DNA of 64,000 nt from Candidatus Thiodiazotropha sp. (ex Codakia rugifera). Lineage in GTDB: Bacteria > Pseudomonadota > Gammaproteobacteria > Chromatiales > Chromatiaceae. The notes beneath the pieces were generated by a model. That model did not search any database. It had not been told where the DNA came from and saw nothing but the letters and a program-made list of their open reading frames with translations. This document shows, piece after piece, positions 27,432-38,934 of this stretch (position 1 is its first letter; each line of letters opens with the position of its first letter). The translations under genes were made by a program, and so were the position numbers. The stretch is taken from contig JAHXHN010000001.1 in assembly GCA_025656675.1 (NCBI GenBank), forward strand, positions 208,501 to 272,500, read 5' to 3'.

Positions 27432-28814
27432 TCACCCTTGTACGGCATAGAAATCGAGGGCATCTTGATCTACCACACCCAAATCGACTTTGAGATAGGC
27501 GACACCATCCTCGGCAATAATGACAGCATCATCCACCCCGTCAATAGCCATCAGCTTTGCAGCCAGAATCCCGACATCGTCCTCTTCCAACTCACCGACC
27601 GGTAACAAATAGTTACTCAGATAGTTCGGATCCGACATCCCCCAGGCAACCAGAAACCAGACCAACACCATGCCGGCACAGAGCAGGAATGTACCTTCAT
27701 TTCCGTAGTGGGTATGAAACCACCCCCCCAGTGCACCTCCCAGAAAGGCACCGATGAATTGAGAGCTGGAGTAGACACCCATGGCGGTGCCCTTGCGCTC
27801 CCCAGGCGCCGCTTTGGCAATCAGGGACGGCAGGGTTGCTTCCAACAGATTAAAGGCCGTAAAAAAGACAAACAGGGCCGCTACCATGCCACTCAAGGTA
27901 TTGCTGAATCTGTAGAGCACCATTGTGGCCAACCCAAGCGCAACGATGGCGCCAATGAAGACCGGGCGCATACGCCGCCTGCTTTCTGCGATGATAACGA
28001 AGGGAATCATTGCCACCATGGACAACAACATTACAGGCAGGTAGACCTGCCAGTGATCTTCACTGACCATTCCAAGGTCCCGCAATGCCAGCGGGTAAGC
28101 AAGAAACATCGCTGTCAGACACATGTGCAATGTCAGGATACCAAAGTCGAGACGCAACAACTCCGGCTCTGAAAGTACCTTACCGAACTGTCCTGGAACC
28201 GCTTCCGCATCACGGTGGAAATGGCTCTCTTTTGGGGTGGGTACGATAAAGATGACAATGCCAACCCCACCGAGGGCCAACACAGCGGTCAACCAGAAGA
28301 TTCCCGGTACACCGATCCAGCTGTTGAGAATGGGTCCCATGATCAATGCCACGGCAAATGCGACACCAATACTGATTCCGATAATCGCCATCATACGCAG
28401 ACGTCGCTGTTCTCGACTGAGATCAGCAGCCAACGCCATGATGACAGCAGCAATGGCACCACTGCCCTGCAGAGCGCGACCAAAAATAATGCCATAGATG
28501 GTCTCGGAACTGGCCGCAACAGCACTGCCTAGGGCAAAGATCAGCAGACCGCCAACCAATACAGGCTTGCGCCCGATGCGATCAGAGAGCATACCGAACG
28601 GAATCTGTAACAACGCCTGCGTCAGGCCATACACACCGATCGCCAGCCCGACCAACAACGGTGTAACCTCAGGAAGCCCCTCTGCATAAAGTGCAAACAC
28701 CGGCAGGATGAGAAAAAGGCCCAACATTCGTAGGGAAAATATCCCGGAGAGCGAGTAGGCTGCTCGTCGTTCAATCGCGTTCAGTCCAGTGTCGCCGCCC
28801 CGCCCTTTCGTCAT
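27432..28814 (-). CDS. YajR-like MFS transporter with C-terminal cytoplasmic domain
   Basis: A 460-residue protein with 12 predicted helices and the MFS motif A (GMLSDRIGRKPV) after helix 2. After the last helix (about residue 390) comes a soluble tail of about 65 residues with the alternating pattern of a small ferredoxin-like domain (VGILAAKLMAIDGVDDAVII, then VAYLKVDL). That matches E. coli YajR, whose YAM domain follows the transporter core; the total length also matches. The substrate is not known. It is divergent from uvrA and shares an 85-base promoter region with it; ssb follows. Confidence 0.82.
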   Translation of the reverse strand: MTKGRGGDTGLNAIERRAAYSLSGIFSLRMLGLFLILPVFALYAEGLPEVTPLLVGLAIGVYGLTQALLQIPFGMLSDRIGRKPVLVGGLLIFALGSAVAASSETIYGIIFGRALQGSGAIAAVIMALAADLSREQRRLRMMAIIGISIGVAFAVALIMGPILNSWIGVPGIFWLTAVLALGGVGIVIFIVPTPKESHFHRDAEAVPGQFGKVLSEPELLRLDFGILTLHMCLTAMFLAYPLALRDLGMVSEDHWQVYLPVMLLSMVAMIPFVIIAESRRRMRPVFIGAIVALGLATMVLYRFSNTLSGMVAALFVFFTAFNLLEATLPSLIAKAAPGERKGTAMGVYSSSQFIGAFLGGALGGWFHTHYGNEGTFLLCAGMVLVWFLVAWGMSDPNYLSNYLLPVGELEEDDVGILAAKLMAIDGVDDAVIIAEDGVAYLKVDLGVVDQDALDFYAVQG

Positions 28815-28899
28815 CTATAGATCGCTTTGCCAGTGAATAAAAAGAGGGCGTATAGTATCAGGTTCGCTCAATTCAATGCAGTACTAGCCCGACATTATT

Positions 28900-31719
28900 A
28901 TGGACACGATCAGCATTCGCGGTGCGCGCACCCACAATTTGCAAAATGTAGACTTGGATTTGCCGCGGGATAAGCTGATCGTATTCACCGGTCTGTCGGG
29001 TTCCGGCAAGTCTTCTCTGGCCTTCGATACCATCTATGCAGAGGGACAACGTCGTTATGTCGAGTCGCTCTCCGCCTATGCACGACAGTTTCTGTCGTTA
29101 ATGGAGAAGCCCGATGTGGATCACATCGAGGGACTCTCACCCGCCATCTCCATTGAGCAGAAGACCACATCCCACAACCCCCGTTCAACCGTCGGCACGA
29201 TTACAGAGATCTATGATTATCTGCGACTGCTGTTCGCACGGGTAGGTACACCGCGTTGTCCGGAGCATGACACAACCCTGGAAGCTCAAAGTATCAGTCA
29301 AATGGTCGATCAGGTGCTGGCCCTGCCGGAGGGTGACAGGCTGATGTTGCTGGCACCGGTTATACAAGCGCGTAAAGGTGAACACCATAAGCTGTTGCAG
29401 GAGTTGCATACCCAAGGGTATATCCGTGCACGTATCGATGGAGAAGTCTTCGAGCTCGACGATGCCCCTACGCTGGAACTGCATAAAAAGCACAATATCG
29501 AGGTGGTCGTCGACCGCTTCAAGGTACGCGAGGACCTATCCACCCGACTGGCTGAGTCCTTCGAGACCGCTCTCAATCTGGCCGATGGTCTGGTCCGGGT
29601 TGCCTGGATGGATGACAGCCAGGAGGAGATGGTCTTCTCTTCCCGTTTTGCCTGTCCTCACTGCGGCTACAGCCTGTCAGAGTTGGAGCCACGACTGTTC
29701 TCGTTCAACAATCCCGTTGGTGCCTGCCCAACCTGCGATGGTCTCGGTGTTGAACAATTTTTTGACCCAACAAAGGTCGTTGCCCACCCGGACCTCTCGC
29801 TGGCGGGTGGCGCGGTAAGAAGCTGGGATCGACGCAATGCTTATTACTTTCAGATGATTGCATCCCTGGGACGACATTTTGATTTCGATCCCGAGACACC
29901 CTGGGAAGCGCTTGCCAAGAAGGTACAGAAGATCATTCTTCAGGGTAGCGGTCGAGAATCCATTGAGTTCAGCTACTACAATGACCGTGGCCGCTCGGTT
30001 AAGAAAAGCCACCCCTTCGAGGGCATCATTCCCAACATGCAGCGCCGCTATCGGGAAACCGACTCCAACGCGGTACGTGAAGAGCTGTCACGTTATATCT
30101 CCAGTCAGTCCTGCCCAGACTGTGCCGGCACCCGGTTGACCCAGGCCGCACGGCATGTGTTTATCGACAAGCACAATCTACCCGAGATTACCTGCATGCC
30201 CATCGGCCAGGCAAAGACCTCTTTCATGAAACTCAAACTGCCTGGCAAGCGAGGCAAAATCGCCGAGAAGATCCTCAAGGAGATTGACCAGCGATTACAC
30301 TTCCTGGTTAATGTCGGCCTCGACTACCTGACCCTCGACCGCAGTGCCGAAACCCTCTCCGGGGGAGAGGCTCAGCGCATTCGCCTGGCCAGCCAGATCG
30401 GAGCCGGTCTGGTCGGCGTCATGTATGTCCTTGACGAACCCTCCATCGGCCTGCACCAACGGGACAACCAACGCCTGCTCGACACCCTGACCTACCTGCG
30501 GGATCTGGGTAATACCGTAATTGTCGTTGAGCATGACGAGGAGGCCATCCGCAGTGCAGACCATGTGGTTGATATCGGCCCGGGTGCGGGTATACATGGG
30601 GGACGTATCATCGCTCAGGGGACAGCAGAAACGATTGCTAAAAGTAAGGGTTCCCTGACTGGTGACTACCTCAGTGGCACGCGTACCATCGACATACCTG
30701 AACGTACCACAGCAACTGATCCAACACGCAATCTGGAGCTCCTGGGCGCCACAGGCAATAACCTCAAATCTGTAGACCTGGTTGTTCCTGTCGGTAGCTT
30801 TTGCTGTATCACCGGGGTCTCAGGTTCCGGTAAGTCGACCTTGATCAATGACACCCTCTACCCGATCTGCGCCGCCGCGCTGAACAAGGCCAATACGTCA
30901 CCCGCCCCCTATTCTGAAGTACGTGGGCTGGACCATTTCGACAAGGTCGTGGATATCGATCAAAGCCCCATCGGACGCACTCCCCGTTCCAACCCAGCAA
31001 CTTATACCGGTCTGTTCACCCCTATTCGGGAACTGTTTGCCGGTACCCATGAAGCCCGCTCACGAGGCTATACACCGGGGCGTTTCAGCTTCAATGTCAA
31101 GGGTGGACGATGCGAGGCCTGCAGCGGCGATGGCGTGATCAAGGTGGAGATGCACTTTCTGCCTGACATCTATGTGCAGTGTGATGTCTGCAAGGGTAAG
31201 CGTTACAATCGCGAAACCCTGGAAATTCACTACAAGGGAAAGACCATCGATGCAGTACTCGGCATGACCGTCGAGGAGGCTGTAGCATTTTTCGATGCAG
31301 TCCCCGCTATCAAACGAAAACTACAAACCCTGATGGATGTCGGCCTCTCCTACATCTCCCTTGGACAGAACGCGACCACCTTATCGGGGGGAGAAGCCCA
31401 GCGGGTCAAGCTCTCCAGGGAACTCTCGAAACGAGACACTGGAAATACTCTCTACATCCTGGATGAGCCGACTACCGGTCTGCATTTTCATGACGTCAAC
31501 CATCTGCTGGAGGTACTGCATCGACTGCGTAATCATGGCAATACCGTGGTGGTGATAGAGCATAACCTTGATGTCGTAAAAACCGCTGACTGGATCATTG
31601 ACCTTGGCCCCGAAGGCGGCCATCGAGGTGGGGAAATCGTCGCCCAGGGAACACCGCAAAGCCTCACGAAAGTACGTGCTTCACACACCGGACATTACCT
31701 GAAAAAACTCAAAAAATAG
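28900..31719 (+). CDS. uvrA: Excinuclease ABC subunit A
   Basis: A 939-residue UvrA, the damage-recognition ATPase of nucleotide excision repair. Both ABC ATPase halves are intact: Walker [11 protein letters not shown] near residue 31 and [10 protein letters not shown] near 641, and two LSGGEAQR signatures. The zinc modules are present, CPHCG near 252 with its partner cysteines, and CEACSGDG with CDVCKGKR near 735-765. Length is normal. It starts with ATG and is divergent from the MFS gene; I could not see a convincing LexA box in the shared promoter region. Confidence 0.97.
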   Translation: MDTISIRGARTHNLQNVDLDLPRDKLIVFTGLSGSGKSSLAFDTIYAEGQRRYVESLSAYARQFLSLMEKPDVDHIEGLSPAISIEQKTTSHNPRSTVGTITEIYDYLRLLFARVGTPRCPEHDTTLEAQSISQMVDQVLALPEGDRLMLLAPVIQARKGEHHKLLQELHTQGYIRARIDGEVFELDDAPTLELHKKHNIEVVVDRFKVREDLSTRLAESFETALNLADGLVRVAWMDDSQEEMVFSSRFACPHCGYSLSELEPRLFSFNNPVGACPTCDGLGVEQFFDPTKVVAHPDLSLAGGAVRSWDRRNAYYFQMIASLGRHFDFDPETPWEALAKKVQKIILQGSGRESIEFSYYNDRGRSVKKSHPFEGIIPNMQRRYRETDSNAVREELSRYISSQSCPDCAGTRLTQAARHVFIDKHNLPEITCMPIGQAKTSFMKLKLPGKRGKIAEKILKEIDQRLHFLVNVGLDYLTLDRSAETLSGGEAQRIRLASQIGAGLVGVMYVLDEPSIGLHQRDNQRLLDTLTYLRDLGNTVIVVEHDEEAIRSADHVVDIGPGAGIHGGRIIAQGTAETIAKSKGSLTGDYLSGTRTIDIPERTTATDPTRNLELLGATGNNLKSVDLVVPVGSFCCITGVSGSGKSTLINDTLYPICAAALNKANTSPAPYSEVRGLDHFDKVVDIDQSPIGRTPRSNPATYTGLFTPIRELFAGTHEARSRGYTPGRFSFNVKGGRCEACSGDGVIKVEMHFLPDIYVQCDVCKGKRYNRETLEIHYKGKTIDAVLGMTVEEAVAFFDAVPAIKRKLQTLMDVGLSYISLGQNATTLSGGEAQRVKLSRELSKRDTGNTLYILDEPTTGLHFHDVNHLLEVLHRLRNHGNTVVVIEHNLDVVKTADWIIDLGPEGGHRGGEIVAQGTPQSLTKVRASHTGHYLKKLKK

Positions 31720-31738
31720 GCAGTCAGAGACCAAAAGC

Positions 31739-31758
31739 CGTTGGCATTAGTGCCAACG
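31739..31758. terminator. Short hairpin between uvrA and the flavoprotein gene
   Basis: CGTTGGCA-TTAG-TGCCAACG forms an 8-base-pair stem at the junction of the convergent genes and overlaps the stop codon of the minus-strand gene. There is no T-run on either side, so it is a weak terminator candidate at best. Confidence 0.35.
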
Positions 31759-32340
31759 CATCAAAGTTTGTTCGATACGTTTACGAAATTTCGTTATCCG
31801 GGCCTGATCCAGATCTTCGCTTTTATAGAGTGTCAAATAGGTCAGTTTACTTCGCTTTGCACAGGTTCCGAGTAATGCAAGTTTAAGTACTCTTTTTTGT
31901 GGTTGTCGCAATAACAACCGGTCCACCCACCATGGTGAACCCAATGTCGTGATCACAAGCACCCTTCTCAACCTGTCCAGTCGGGCTTTGATTGCTCCGA
32001 AATCACTTGCATGATCGTAAGCAATCCCAGGACCCCAGACCCGATCGAACCAACCTTTCAGCATGGCAGGAAAACCAAACCACCAGGTAGGAAAAAGCAG
32101 TACCAATCCCTCTGCTTCAAGCAACCTCTCTACCTGTTCAGCAACGCCTGATATATCGTAACTATCACGATAGTATGAAGCCCGCTCTTGTATGGTAAGA
32201 GCTGGATCGAACGCTTGTCCATAGAGATCCTCTGTAACAACTTCATGCCCCATACCTTCCAGCTGATTGACTACCTGATGAGTCAACTGTCTGCAAAGAC
32301 TGTCTGATAAGGGGTGTGTTGTTACAACTAGGCACTTCAC
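31747..32340 (-). CDS. NAD(P)H-dependent flavin oxidoreductase (quinone-reductase/KefF type)
   Basis: A 197-residue flavodoxin-fold protein. The N-terminal FMN/FAD phosphate loop follows KCLVVTTHPLSDSL. The flavin-binding segment VLLFPTWWFGFPAMLKGWFDRV is a hallmark of the NQO/MdaB/KefF family, which reduces quinones by two electrons. It converges on uvrA and is divergent from the glutathione reductase gene, 141 bases apart, so both may answer redox stress. No KefC-type antiporter lies nearby. Confidence 0.83.
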   Translation of the reverse strand: MKCLVVTTHPLSDSLCRQLTHQVVNQLEGMGHEVVTEDLYGQAFDPALTIQERASYYRDSYDISGVAEQVERLLEAEGLVLLFPTWWFGFPAMLKGWFDRVWGPGIAYDHASDFGAIKARLDRLRRVLVITTLGSPWWVDRLLLRQPQKRVLKLALLGTCAKRSKLTYLTLYKSEDLDQARITKFRKRIEQTLMRWH

Positions 32341-32481
32341 GGCTTTTTCCTGGTCCCACTAATCTGGGGAACTTGATTGTAATGTGACATTGAGTGCTTC
32401 CCAAGCTGAAATTAACTAACTGACTTAACACTGACTATGGAGTACGTTGGTTAACCGATATTTCTGTTACAAGGGCGACGC

Positions 32482-33834
32482 ATGACCAAACATTATGACT
32501 TAATTGCAATCGGTGCAGGTAGCGGTGGGCTTTCTGTTGCAGAACGGGCTGCCAAGTATGGCGCTAAATGTGCCGTGGTTGAGGCAAAAAAACTGGGTGG
32601 GACATGCGTCAATCTGGGTTGCGTGCCCAAAAAGGTCATGTGGTATGGCGCCAGTATCGCTCATACCCTGCAGGATGCATCGGATTACGGTTTCGATGTG
32701 GAACTCACAGCATTCTCCTGGGAGACCCTTAAGGATGCCCGAGACAACTATGTCGCTGGTATCAACAACTGGTATCACACCTATCTGAAGGATTCCGATA
32801 TTGATGAAATTACCGGCTACGCCCGTTTCATCGATGCCCATACCCTGGACGTGGACGGCAACCCGTTTACTGCCGATCATATCGTCATTGCCCCCGGTAC
32901 ATATCCGGTAGTTCCCCAGGTACCGGGTGCGGAACATGGCGTCACTTCAGATGGGTTCTTTGCCTGGGAGACACGACCTGATCGTGTCGCAGTCGTCGGC
33001 AGCGGTTATATCGCAGTAGAGATTGCAGGCCTGCTCAACGCTTTGGGTGCAGATGTCACCATGCTGCTTCGAAGAGAACACCTGTTGCGACCGTTCGATG
33101 CCATGCTGAGAGAGTGTTTGATGGAAGAGATGATTGACGCAGGCATCAACATTGTGACTTCGTCTCAAATCGGAGAGGTACAAAAACAGGCTGACGGCAA
33201 TCTGGATCTGATCTGTGCAGACACAGGGCAGCTGATCGGTCGATTCGATCAACTGCTGTGGGCCATCGGACGTGCGCCGGCTACATCTGGAATGGATCTG
33301 GCCAATGCCTGCATCACAACCGACGAAGCGGGTTATATACCCACCGACCTATTTCAAAACACCTCTATTCCAGGTCTCTATGCCATTGGTGATGTCACCG
33401 GCCGGGCTCAGCTGACACCCGTGGCTATTGCAGCAGGAAGACGCTTGGCAGATCGATTGTTTGGCGGCATGACAGATCGCAAGCTCGATTATGAGCTTAT
33501 ACCCACTGTAGTTTTTTCCCACCCACCTATCGCCACGGTCGGTTTGACCGAAAGTGAGGCCCGGGAGATCCATGGCAGTGCAGTAAAGATCTATCAATCC
33601 CGCTTTACCCCCATGTATCACGCCTTCACGCAACATCAGAGTAAAATGGCCATGAAACTGGTCACCGTAGGGGCGCGGGAAAAGGTGGTCGGCTGCCATG
33701 TCATCGGACTCGGTGCCGATGAGATGTTACAGGGTTTTGTCGTGGCGATGCGGATGGGTGCAACCAAGCAGGATTTTGACGATACCATTGCCATTCACCC
33801 GAGCGCCGCCGAGGAACTGGTAACGATGCGATGA
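32482..33834 (+). CDS. gor: Glutathione-disulfide reductase
   Basis: A 450-residue FAD-dependent disulfide reductase. It has the FAD dinucleotide fold ([17 protein letters not shown]), the redox-active pair [13 protein letters not shown] (C42, C47), the NAD(P)H fold ([17 protein letters not shown]) followed by [11 protein letters not shown], whose arginines favour NADPH, and the C-terminal AIHPSAAEE with the catalytic histidine-glutamate pair. The combination and length fit glutathione reductase rather than lipoamide dehydrogenase or MerA. Monocistronic. Confidence 0.9.
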   Translation: MTKHYDLIAIGAGSGGLSVAERAAKYGAKCAVVEAKKLGGTCVNLGCVPKKVMWYGASIAHTLQDASDYGFDVELTAFSWETLKDARDNYVAGINNWYHTYLKDSDIDEITGYARFIDAHTLDVDGNPFTADHIVIAPGTYPVVPQVPGAEHGVTSDGFFAWETRPDRVAVVGSGYIAVEIAGLLNALGADVTMLLRREHLLRPFDAMLRECLMEEMIDAGINIVTSSQIGEVQKQADGNLDLICADTGQLIGRFDQLLWAIGRAPATSGMDLANACITTDEAGYIPTDLFQNTSIPGLYAIGDVTGRAQLTPVAIAAGRRLADRLFGGMTDRKLDYELIPTVVFSHPPIATVGLTESEAREIHGSAVKIYQSRFTPMYHAFTQHQSKMAMKLVTVGAREKVVGCHVIGLGADEMLQGFVVAMRMGATKQDFDDTIAIHPSAAEELVTMR

Positions 33835-34007
33835 AACCAAATATGCCGAAAACCTCACAACAAAGAATGCAGTGTAATCCTTACCATTCCGGCGTGCACG
33901 CGACGACAAGGGTGACCCTGCTTGATACAGGATGAGTTATGTTTTTAGCCGGGTAATGCACTACAAGGATTATCTGGCAATGGAAAGCGTTGAAATGACT
34001 ATCTGCT

Positions 34008-34649
34008 ATGTTTCTATCGTATAGATTGAGAATCGCACTGGTTGTTTCGGTCGGCCTTCATCTGTTAATGATTTGGCTAGCGGCATACTATAGTCCATTA
34101 GGTTACAAGGGTTTTCCGAACGCCACCCCATCGGCACCTATTCGAATCACAATTGTTCATCCAAGAGATATCCAAACTGATACACCTCGTCATCGTTCTG
34201 TGATACCAACCCACCCAATTACAGATAACAAATCTGAGAACCGGGCTGAGCGAACACAAGTTTATGATAATCCCACTGACACGCATCCAATACCAACGTC
34301 GAAACCTGAGGATAAAACAGTTTCTGAGCCAACCAAACCGATGGCTATATCTGGGACAATCAGTTCCAGCCTGGTATCAACGAGCCAAATCATAACTACA
34401 GCAACGGATATTGCCCATGAAATAGCCGGCGACGATACAAGCGAGGTCGTAAAAGAGACCAGTTCCGTCTCAGTAAAACTTGACCGGGCATTAAATAAAT
34501 CCCAAGAGACTCCCGGGGTGTACTCACTATCTGACGGCACGACGCGTGTTGTTACAGAGTTTGGTACCACCTACTGCATACAACCCATCGATGACTGGAG
34601 AATTATCGGACCAGAGGATGACATGAGAGTCTCGATGTACTGTAAATAG
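34008..34649 (+). CDS. TonB-like anchored protein of unknown function
   Basis: A 213-residue protein with one N-terminal transmembrane helix (ALVVSVGLHLLMIWLAAYY) whose SxxxH pattern is like that of TonB-family anchors. A Pro/Thr/Ser-rich periplasmic stretch of about 120 residues follows. A short C-terminal domain has two cysteines (TYCIQPIDDWRII and SMYCK at the very end). It lacks a recognisable TonB C-terminal domain, and no ExbB/ExbD genes are near. It sits next to lspA in convergent orientation. Function not recognised. Confidence 0.55.
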   Translation: MFLSYRLRIALVVSVGLHLLMIWLAAYYSPLGYKGFPNATPSAPIRITIVHPRDIQTDTPRHRSVIPTHPITDNKSENRAERTQVYDNPTDTHPIPTSKPEDKTVSEPTKPMAISGTISSSLVSTSQIITTATDIAHEIAGDDTSEVVKETSSVSVKLDRALNKSQETPGVYSLSDGTTRVVTEFGTTYCIQPIDDWRIIGPEDDMRVSMYCK

Positions 34650-34810
34650 TAAGATGATTCACAACTGCATCGCATTGATCGCTGAAGGCATGCCATAAAG
34701 AGCAGAGAAGTCTTGGTGGGAGCAGCAGGGCACAGCCTGCATGGACACATATAATCCGTCGATAGCGTAAAAATGCACCGGTCCGGGCTTGAGATATTGT
34801 CTGAAAAAAA

Positions 34811-35293
34811 TCACTCTCGTTTCTTGGCCAGTATCAGAGCATCGAAAAGCATGATTGCCACGCCAACGGTGATGGCTGAATCGGCAACGTTAAACGCAGG
34901 AAAATAGTGTTCCTGATAGTGAAAATGCAGGAAGTCGATAACCTGCCCAAACAGGATACGATCGATCACATTGCCCATTGCGCCACCGATTATCAGAGAG
35001 AGGGCCACAGCAATCCACTGTTCTTCACGCTTCAGACGCCCTAACCAACCAATCAGTACAATCGTTACACCGATAGCCAGGATAATAAAGAACCAGCGTT
35101 GCCAACCACCCTGGTCACTGAGAAAACTAAATGCAGCACCTTTGTTATAGAGCAAGGTGAGATCAAAAAACGGCAACACAGTCACCGATTCATATACGGT
35201 TAGCATCGACTCTGCGAACTGCTTACTGGTCTGATCCAGTAGAATCACCATCAGGGAGAGCCAAAGCCAACGTATCATCATCTTAGAATCCAT
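34811..35293 (-). CDS. lspA: Lipoprotein signal peptidase
   Basis: A 160-residue inner-membrane protein with four helices and both catalytic aspartate motifs (GGAMGNVIDR and FNVADSAITVG). It removes signal peptides from lipoproteins. Its ATG follows directly on the ileS stop codon, so the two are coupled, as in most gammaproteobacteria. The fkpB and ispH genes that often follow are absent here. Confidence 0.95.
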   Translation of the reverse strand: MDSKMMIRWLWLSLMVILLDQTSKQFAESMLTVYESVTVLPFFDLTLLYNKGAAFSFLSDQGGWQRWFFIILAIGVTIVLIGWLGRLKREEQWIAVALSLIIGGAMGNVIDRILFGQVIDFLHFHYQEHYFPAFNVADSAITVGVAIMLFDALILAKKRE

Positions 35294-38116
35294 TCAGGCA
35301 AAACGACGTGTTTCACCCTTACCTGCCACATTTTCCACACAACGACCACAGAGTTCAGGATGTTCATCATTGGCACCGACATCCTTGCGGTGATGCCAGC
35401 AACGGACGCATTTTCCATGACTTGAGGCATCGACCCGGAAGGCTAACCCCATCTCCTCATCCAGGACTGCATCGTCTGGTTTTTCCGCCAATCCACGGAC
35501 CTGCACATCGGAAGTGATCAACACAAATCGCAACTCGTCCTCCAGCTGTTCAAGAGGGACCTTCAGTTCATCGCTACAGTAGATAGCCACCTCAGCATCC
35601 AATGATGAGTTGCCTTCGGCACGGAACGACTCCATCGCCTTACCGGCCGCTTCACGCACACTGATGGCCTGCTCCCAGAAACCACGATCAAAGCGATCAT
35701 CTGGATCGAGTGGGTAGAGACCACCGTACCACTGCTCGAGGAAGACGCTCTCACCCCTTTCACCCGGCATCGACTGCCAGATCTCATCGGCCGTAAAACT
35801 GAGAATAGGCGCCAGCCAGCGAACCATCGCCTCGATGATGTGGTACATGGCAGTCTGACAGGAGCGGCGCGGCAGGCTATCCGCCTGGGTAGTGTACTGC
35901 CTATCCTTGATGACATCGAGATAGAAACCACCCAGCTCGTTACCACAGAAGTTATGAATCTTCTGGTAGATCAGGTGGAACTGGTAGTTGGCATAGGCAT
36001 CGACGATCTCCTCTTGCAGCTGCAGGGTACGATCCACCACCCAACGATCGAGCTCGATCATCTGTGAGGGCTCAACCAGATTCTGCGCCGGCTCGAATCC
36101 ATGCAGATTGGAAAGCAGAAACCGAGCCGTGTTGCGGATACGCCGGTAGGCATCGGCAGTACGCTTGAGGATCTCGTCGGAGACACTCATTTCATTGCGA
36201 TAGTCGGTGGCTGCCACCCACAGACGGATGATGTCGGCACCCAATGTCTTAAGTACCTTCTGCGGTGCTACGACATTACCCAGGGATTTGGACATCTTTC
36301 GTCCTTCGGCATCCACAGTAAAGCCATGGGTCAGCACACCCTTATAGGGAGCAGAACCATTCATTGCCACCGAGGTCATCAACGAGGATTGGAACCAACC
36401 ACGATGCTGGTCTGAGCCCTCGAGATAGAGATCGGCTGGAAAGCTCAACCCTTCACGGGCTTCCAGTACACAGTGGTGTGAAACACCGGAATCAAACCAG
36501 ACATCAAGGGTATCGGTGACCTTTTCATACGCTTCTGCCGTATCCCCCAACAAGGTTTCCGGTTGCAGGTTGAACCAGGCCTCAAAGCCCTCTTCCTCAA
36601 CCATTTTTGCGACCCGCTCAATCAGCGCGGGTGTCTGCGGATGAAGCTCGCTGGTCTGTTTATCGATGAACAGGGTGATTGGAACACCCCAGGTACGTTG
36701 ACGGGAGATACACCAGTCGGGGCGGTTCTCCACCATACCTTTGATCCGTGCCTCGCCCCAATCGGGCATCCACTTTACCTTATCGATCTCGCTCAATGCA
36801 GCCTGGCGCAGACCATTATGATCCATACTGACGAACCATTGCGGGGTAGCACGAAAGATGATCGGTGTCTTATGGCGCCAACAGTGAGGATAGCTGTGAC
36901 GCAGGCGCTCTTCGTGCATCAGGGCACCCCGCTGCTTCAATACCTCGATCACCTGCTCATTAGCGGATAAAACATGCTGACCGGCAAACAAATCGGTACC
37001 ATTGACAAAACAGCCATTGCTACCCACCGGATTGTCGACAGGCAGGTTGTAACGAACCCCGACCATATAGTCATCCATACCATGGCCCGGCGCTGTATGG
37101 ACTGCACCCGTACCCGCTTCCAGCGTGACATGCTCACCGAGAATGACAGGCACCCGCCGGTCATAGAACGGGTGCTGTAACAGCAATCCCTCGAATGCCT
37201 CTCCCTTGGCATAACCCACCACGTGATAGTGCTCAATTCCATAACGGTCCATCACATCCTTGAGCATGGCATCGGCTACGACCATCCGCTCTTTGCCATG
37301 CTTACCCGTGAACGCCACGACCGCATACTCCAGGGATGGATTCAGTGCTACCGCCTGGTTGGCAGGCAATGTCCAGGGAGTGGTGGTCCAGATCACCATT
37401 GAAAGAGGCCCCTCGCCGCCACCTTCAGGTACGTGATGACAACGGGCCATCAATGCCGACTCATCGATCACGTAAAATCGCACATCGATGGCGAAAGAAT
37501 CCTTGTCCTGATACTCCACCTCAGCCTCGGCCAGCGCGGAGCCGCAATCGGTACACCAGTGAACCGGCTTGTACCCCTTCTGCACATGATTATTGGCGAC
37601 GATCTTGCCAAGGGAGCGAATGATGTCAGCCTCGAATTGATGGTCCATGGTGAGATAGGGATTATCCCAGTCACCCATCACACCAAGACGCTTAAAATCT
37701 TCCCGCTGACCATTTACCTGTTTGGCGGCATACTCACGACAGGCTTTCCGGAACTGGCCCGTGCTCACCTTTTTGCCGGGTTTGCCGATCTTCTTCTCCA
37801 CCTGTAATTCAATGGGCAGACCATGGCAGTCCCAGCCAGGCACATAGGGAGCATCAAAGCCATCCAGGGTACGGCTTTTGACAATGATATCCTTCAGTAT
37901 CTTGTTCACCGCATGGCCGATATGGATATCGCCGTTGGCGTAAGGCGGTCCATCATGCAGGATAAATGTCGGCCGACCGGCACTGATCTCGCGCACTTTC
38001 TTGTAGAGATCGCTCTGTTCCCACTTTTTCAGCATCAATGGCTCACGTTGAGCCAAGTTGCCCCGCATCGGAAAGTCGGTTTTAGGGAGATTAAGGGTCT
38101 GCTTGTAATCGCTCAC
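35294..38116 (-). CDS. ileS: Isoleucyl-tRNA synthetase
   Basis: A 940-residue class Ia synthetase with the HIGH signature ([14 protein letters not shown]), the KMSKS loop ([12 protein letters not shown]), the CP1 editing domain, and the C-terminal zinc-binding cysteines ([11 protein letters not shown] and LCGRCVENV). The start codon is GTG at 38116 with a weak upstream site. ribF, its usual upstream partner, is separated from it by a two-gene insert at 38267-38730. Confidence 0.97.
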   Translation of the reverse strand: MSDYKQTLNLPKTDFPMRGNLAQREPLMLKKWEQSDLYKKVREISAGRPTFILHDGPPYANGDIHIGHAVNKILKDIIVKSRTLDGFDAPYVPGWDCHGLPIELQVEKKIGKPGKKVSTGQFRKACREYAAKQVNGQREDFKRLGVMGDWDNPYLTMDHQFEADIIRSLGKIVANNHVQKGYKPVHWCTDCGSALAEAEVEYQDKDSFAIDVRFYVIDESALMARCHHVPEGGGEGPLSMVIWTTTPWTLPANQAVALNPSLEYAVVAFTGKHGKERMVVADAMLKDVMDRYGIEHYHVVGYAKGEAFEGLLLQHPFYDRRVPVILGEHVTLEAGTGAVHTAPGHGMDDYMVGVRYNLPVDNPVGSNGCFVNGTDLFAGQHVLSANEQVIEVLKQRGALMHEERLRHSYPHCWRHKTPIIFRATPQWFVSMDHNGLRQAALSEIDKVKWMPDWGEARIKGMVENRPDWCISRQRTWGVPITLFIDKQTSELHPQTPALIERVAKMVEEEGFEAWFNLQPETLLGDTAEAYEKVTDTLDVWFDSGVSHHCVLEAREGLSFPADLYLEGSDQHRGWFQSSLMTSVAMNGSAPYKGVLTHGFTVDAEGRKMSKSLGNVVAPQKVLKTLGADIIRLWVAATDYRNEMSVSDEILKRTADAYRRIRNTARFLLSNLHGFEPAQNLVEPSQMIELDRWVVDRTLQLQEEIVDAYANYQFHLIYQKIHNFCGNELGGFYLDVIKDRQYTTQADSLPRRSCQTAMYHIIEAMVRWLAPILSFTADEIWQSMPGERGESVFLEQWYGGLYPLDPDDRFDRGFWEQAISVREAAGKAMESFRAEGNSSLDAEVAIYCSDELKVPLEQLEDELRFVLITSDVQVRGLAEKPDDAVLDEEMGLAFRVDASSHGKCVRCWHHRKDVGANDEHPELCGRCVENVAGKGETRRFA

Positions 38117-38266
38117 TGACGGCTGCCTGTTGAGGGTGCAAAAAAGTAGGGTATTGAAACTTAAAACGGCGTTAGGCGCAAAGTTTCCTCGATTTTAATT
38201 GCCATACAGGGATCGAATACCGTAAAACATGGGTCTTAGGGCGCGTTAATACCTTCTGTATAGTGC

Positions 38267-38452
38267 TTATTCCTTCGGAAGCTGTGGTTGGCCGCCCTGT
38301 GCTTTCGCTATCTCTACGATCGTTTCCAGGCGAACCACGCGCTTGTCAACATCGAGCATAACCGATTCAACACGCTCGATGTCCTTGTTCATCCGCTTCA
38401 CTTCGTCTGTCAGTTTTAATACATCCAACAGCATGTCTTTAAATCCAGACAT
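38267..38452 (-). CDS. Small coiled-coil protein, partner of a ribbon-helix-helix protein
   Basis: A 61-residue acidic/basic helical protein. Residues 10-50 (VLKLTDEVKRMNKDIERVES, then VMLDVDKRVVRLETIVEIA) show heptad spacing typical of a coiled coil. AAAGGA upstream gives a good ribosome-binding site. Its ATG overlaps the preceding stop by one base (TAATG), so the two are coupled. It is too small and helical to be an obvious toxin nuclease. It may act with the DNA-binding partner; function not recognised. Confidence 0.65.
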   Translation of the reverse strand: MSGFKDMLLDVLKLTDEVKRMNKDIERVESVMLDVDKRVVRLETIVEIAKAQGGQPQLPKE

Positions 38453-38730
38453 TACTTGATTCCTTTCAATTCCAACGTCTTGAGTGCCTTATTTAGCCGC
38501 TTCCGGGTTTTAGCGGTTTCATGGATTGCCTCTTGAAGTCGTTCAGAGACCAATTCCATCAATTCACTTTCATCAATATCATTCGAATCTGGATCATAGG
38601 AATCAATTGACAGTCGCACGATCTCAGCGGCTGATGTACCGCGAATCTTCGATAGTTGATCCAGCTTTTCTATATTGTCTGCCGAAAGCATGATCTGTTT
38701 TCGAATCAAGTTTTCCGCTGTTGCTGCCAT
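38452..38730 (-). CDS. Ribbon-helix-helix (CopG-like) DNA-binding protein
   Basis: A 92-residue protein. Residues 8-50 fit a ribbon-helix-helix DNA-binding fold: a short strand (IRKQIMLS) followed by two helices (ADNIEKLDQLSKIRG and SAAEIVRLSIDSY). The rest is a long charged helix (ELMELVSERLQEAIHETAKT). The ATG at 38730 has GGAG 8 bases upstream. A promoter with three TGTGTA repeats lies just upstream, as expected for an autoregulated RHH module. The pair resembles a toxin-antitoxin operon in layout, but the second gene is not a known toxin. Confidence 0.7.
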   Translation of the reverse strand: MAATAENLIRKQIMLSADNIEKLDQLSKIRGTSAAEIVRLSIDSYDPDSNDIDESELMELVSERLQEAIHETAKTRKRLNKALKTLELKGIK

Positions 38731-38759
38731 AAAAAGTGCTCCAATCAATGTAAAGGCAT

Positions 38760-38788
38760 ATTATACACATACACATCGATATACACAA
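38760..38788 (-). promoter_or_regulatory. Promoter and putative RHH operator of the 38730 operon
   Basis: On the minus strand TTGTGT and TATAAT are separated by exactly 17 bases. The same stretch holds three TGTGTA hexamers, two of them adjacent, around the spacer and both core elements. Repeated short direct elements over a promoter are typical operator sites of ribbon-helix-helix repressors. Confidence 0.6.
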
Positions 38789-38934
38789 TTTCTGGAGGTA
38801 AGGGGGTAAGCCCCGGAGGACGTACCCTTGGGGCGGGTCGTTGAGGGGATGGCGAAAATAACTGTCAGCCCTGACGAGATAAAGGTCTCCAGGCGAAAAC
38901 AACCTGTCCGACAAGGCTATATTCCAAGATCAGC

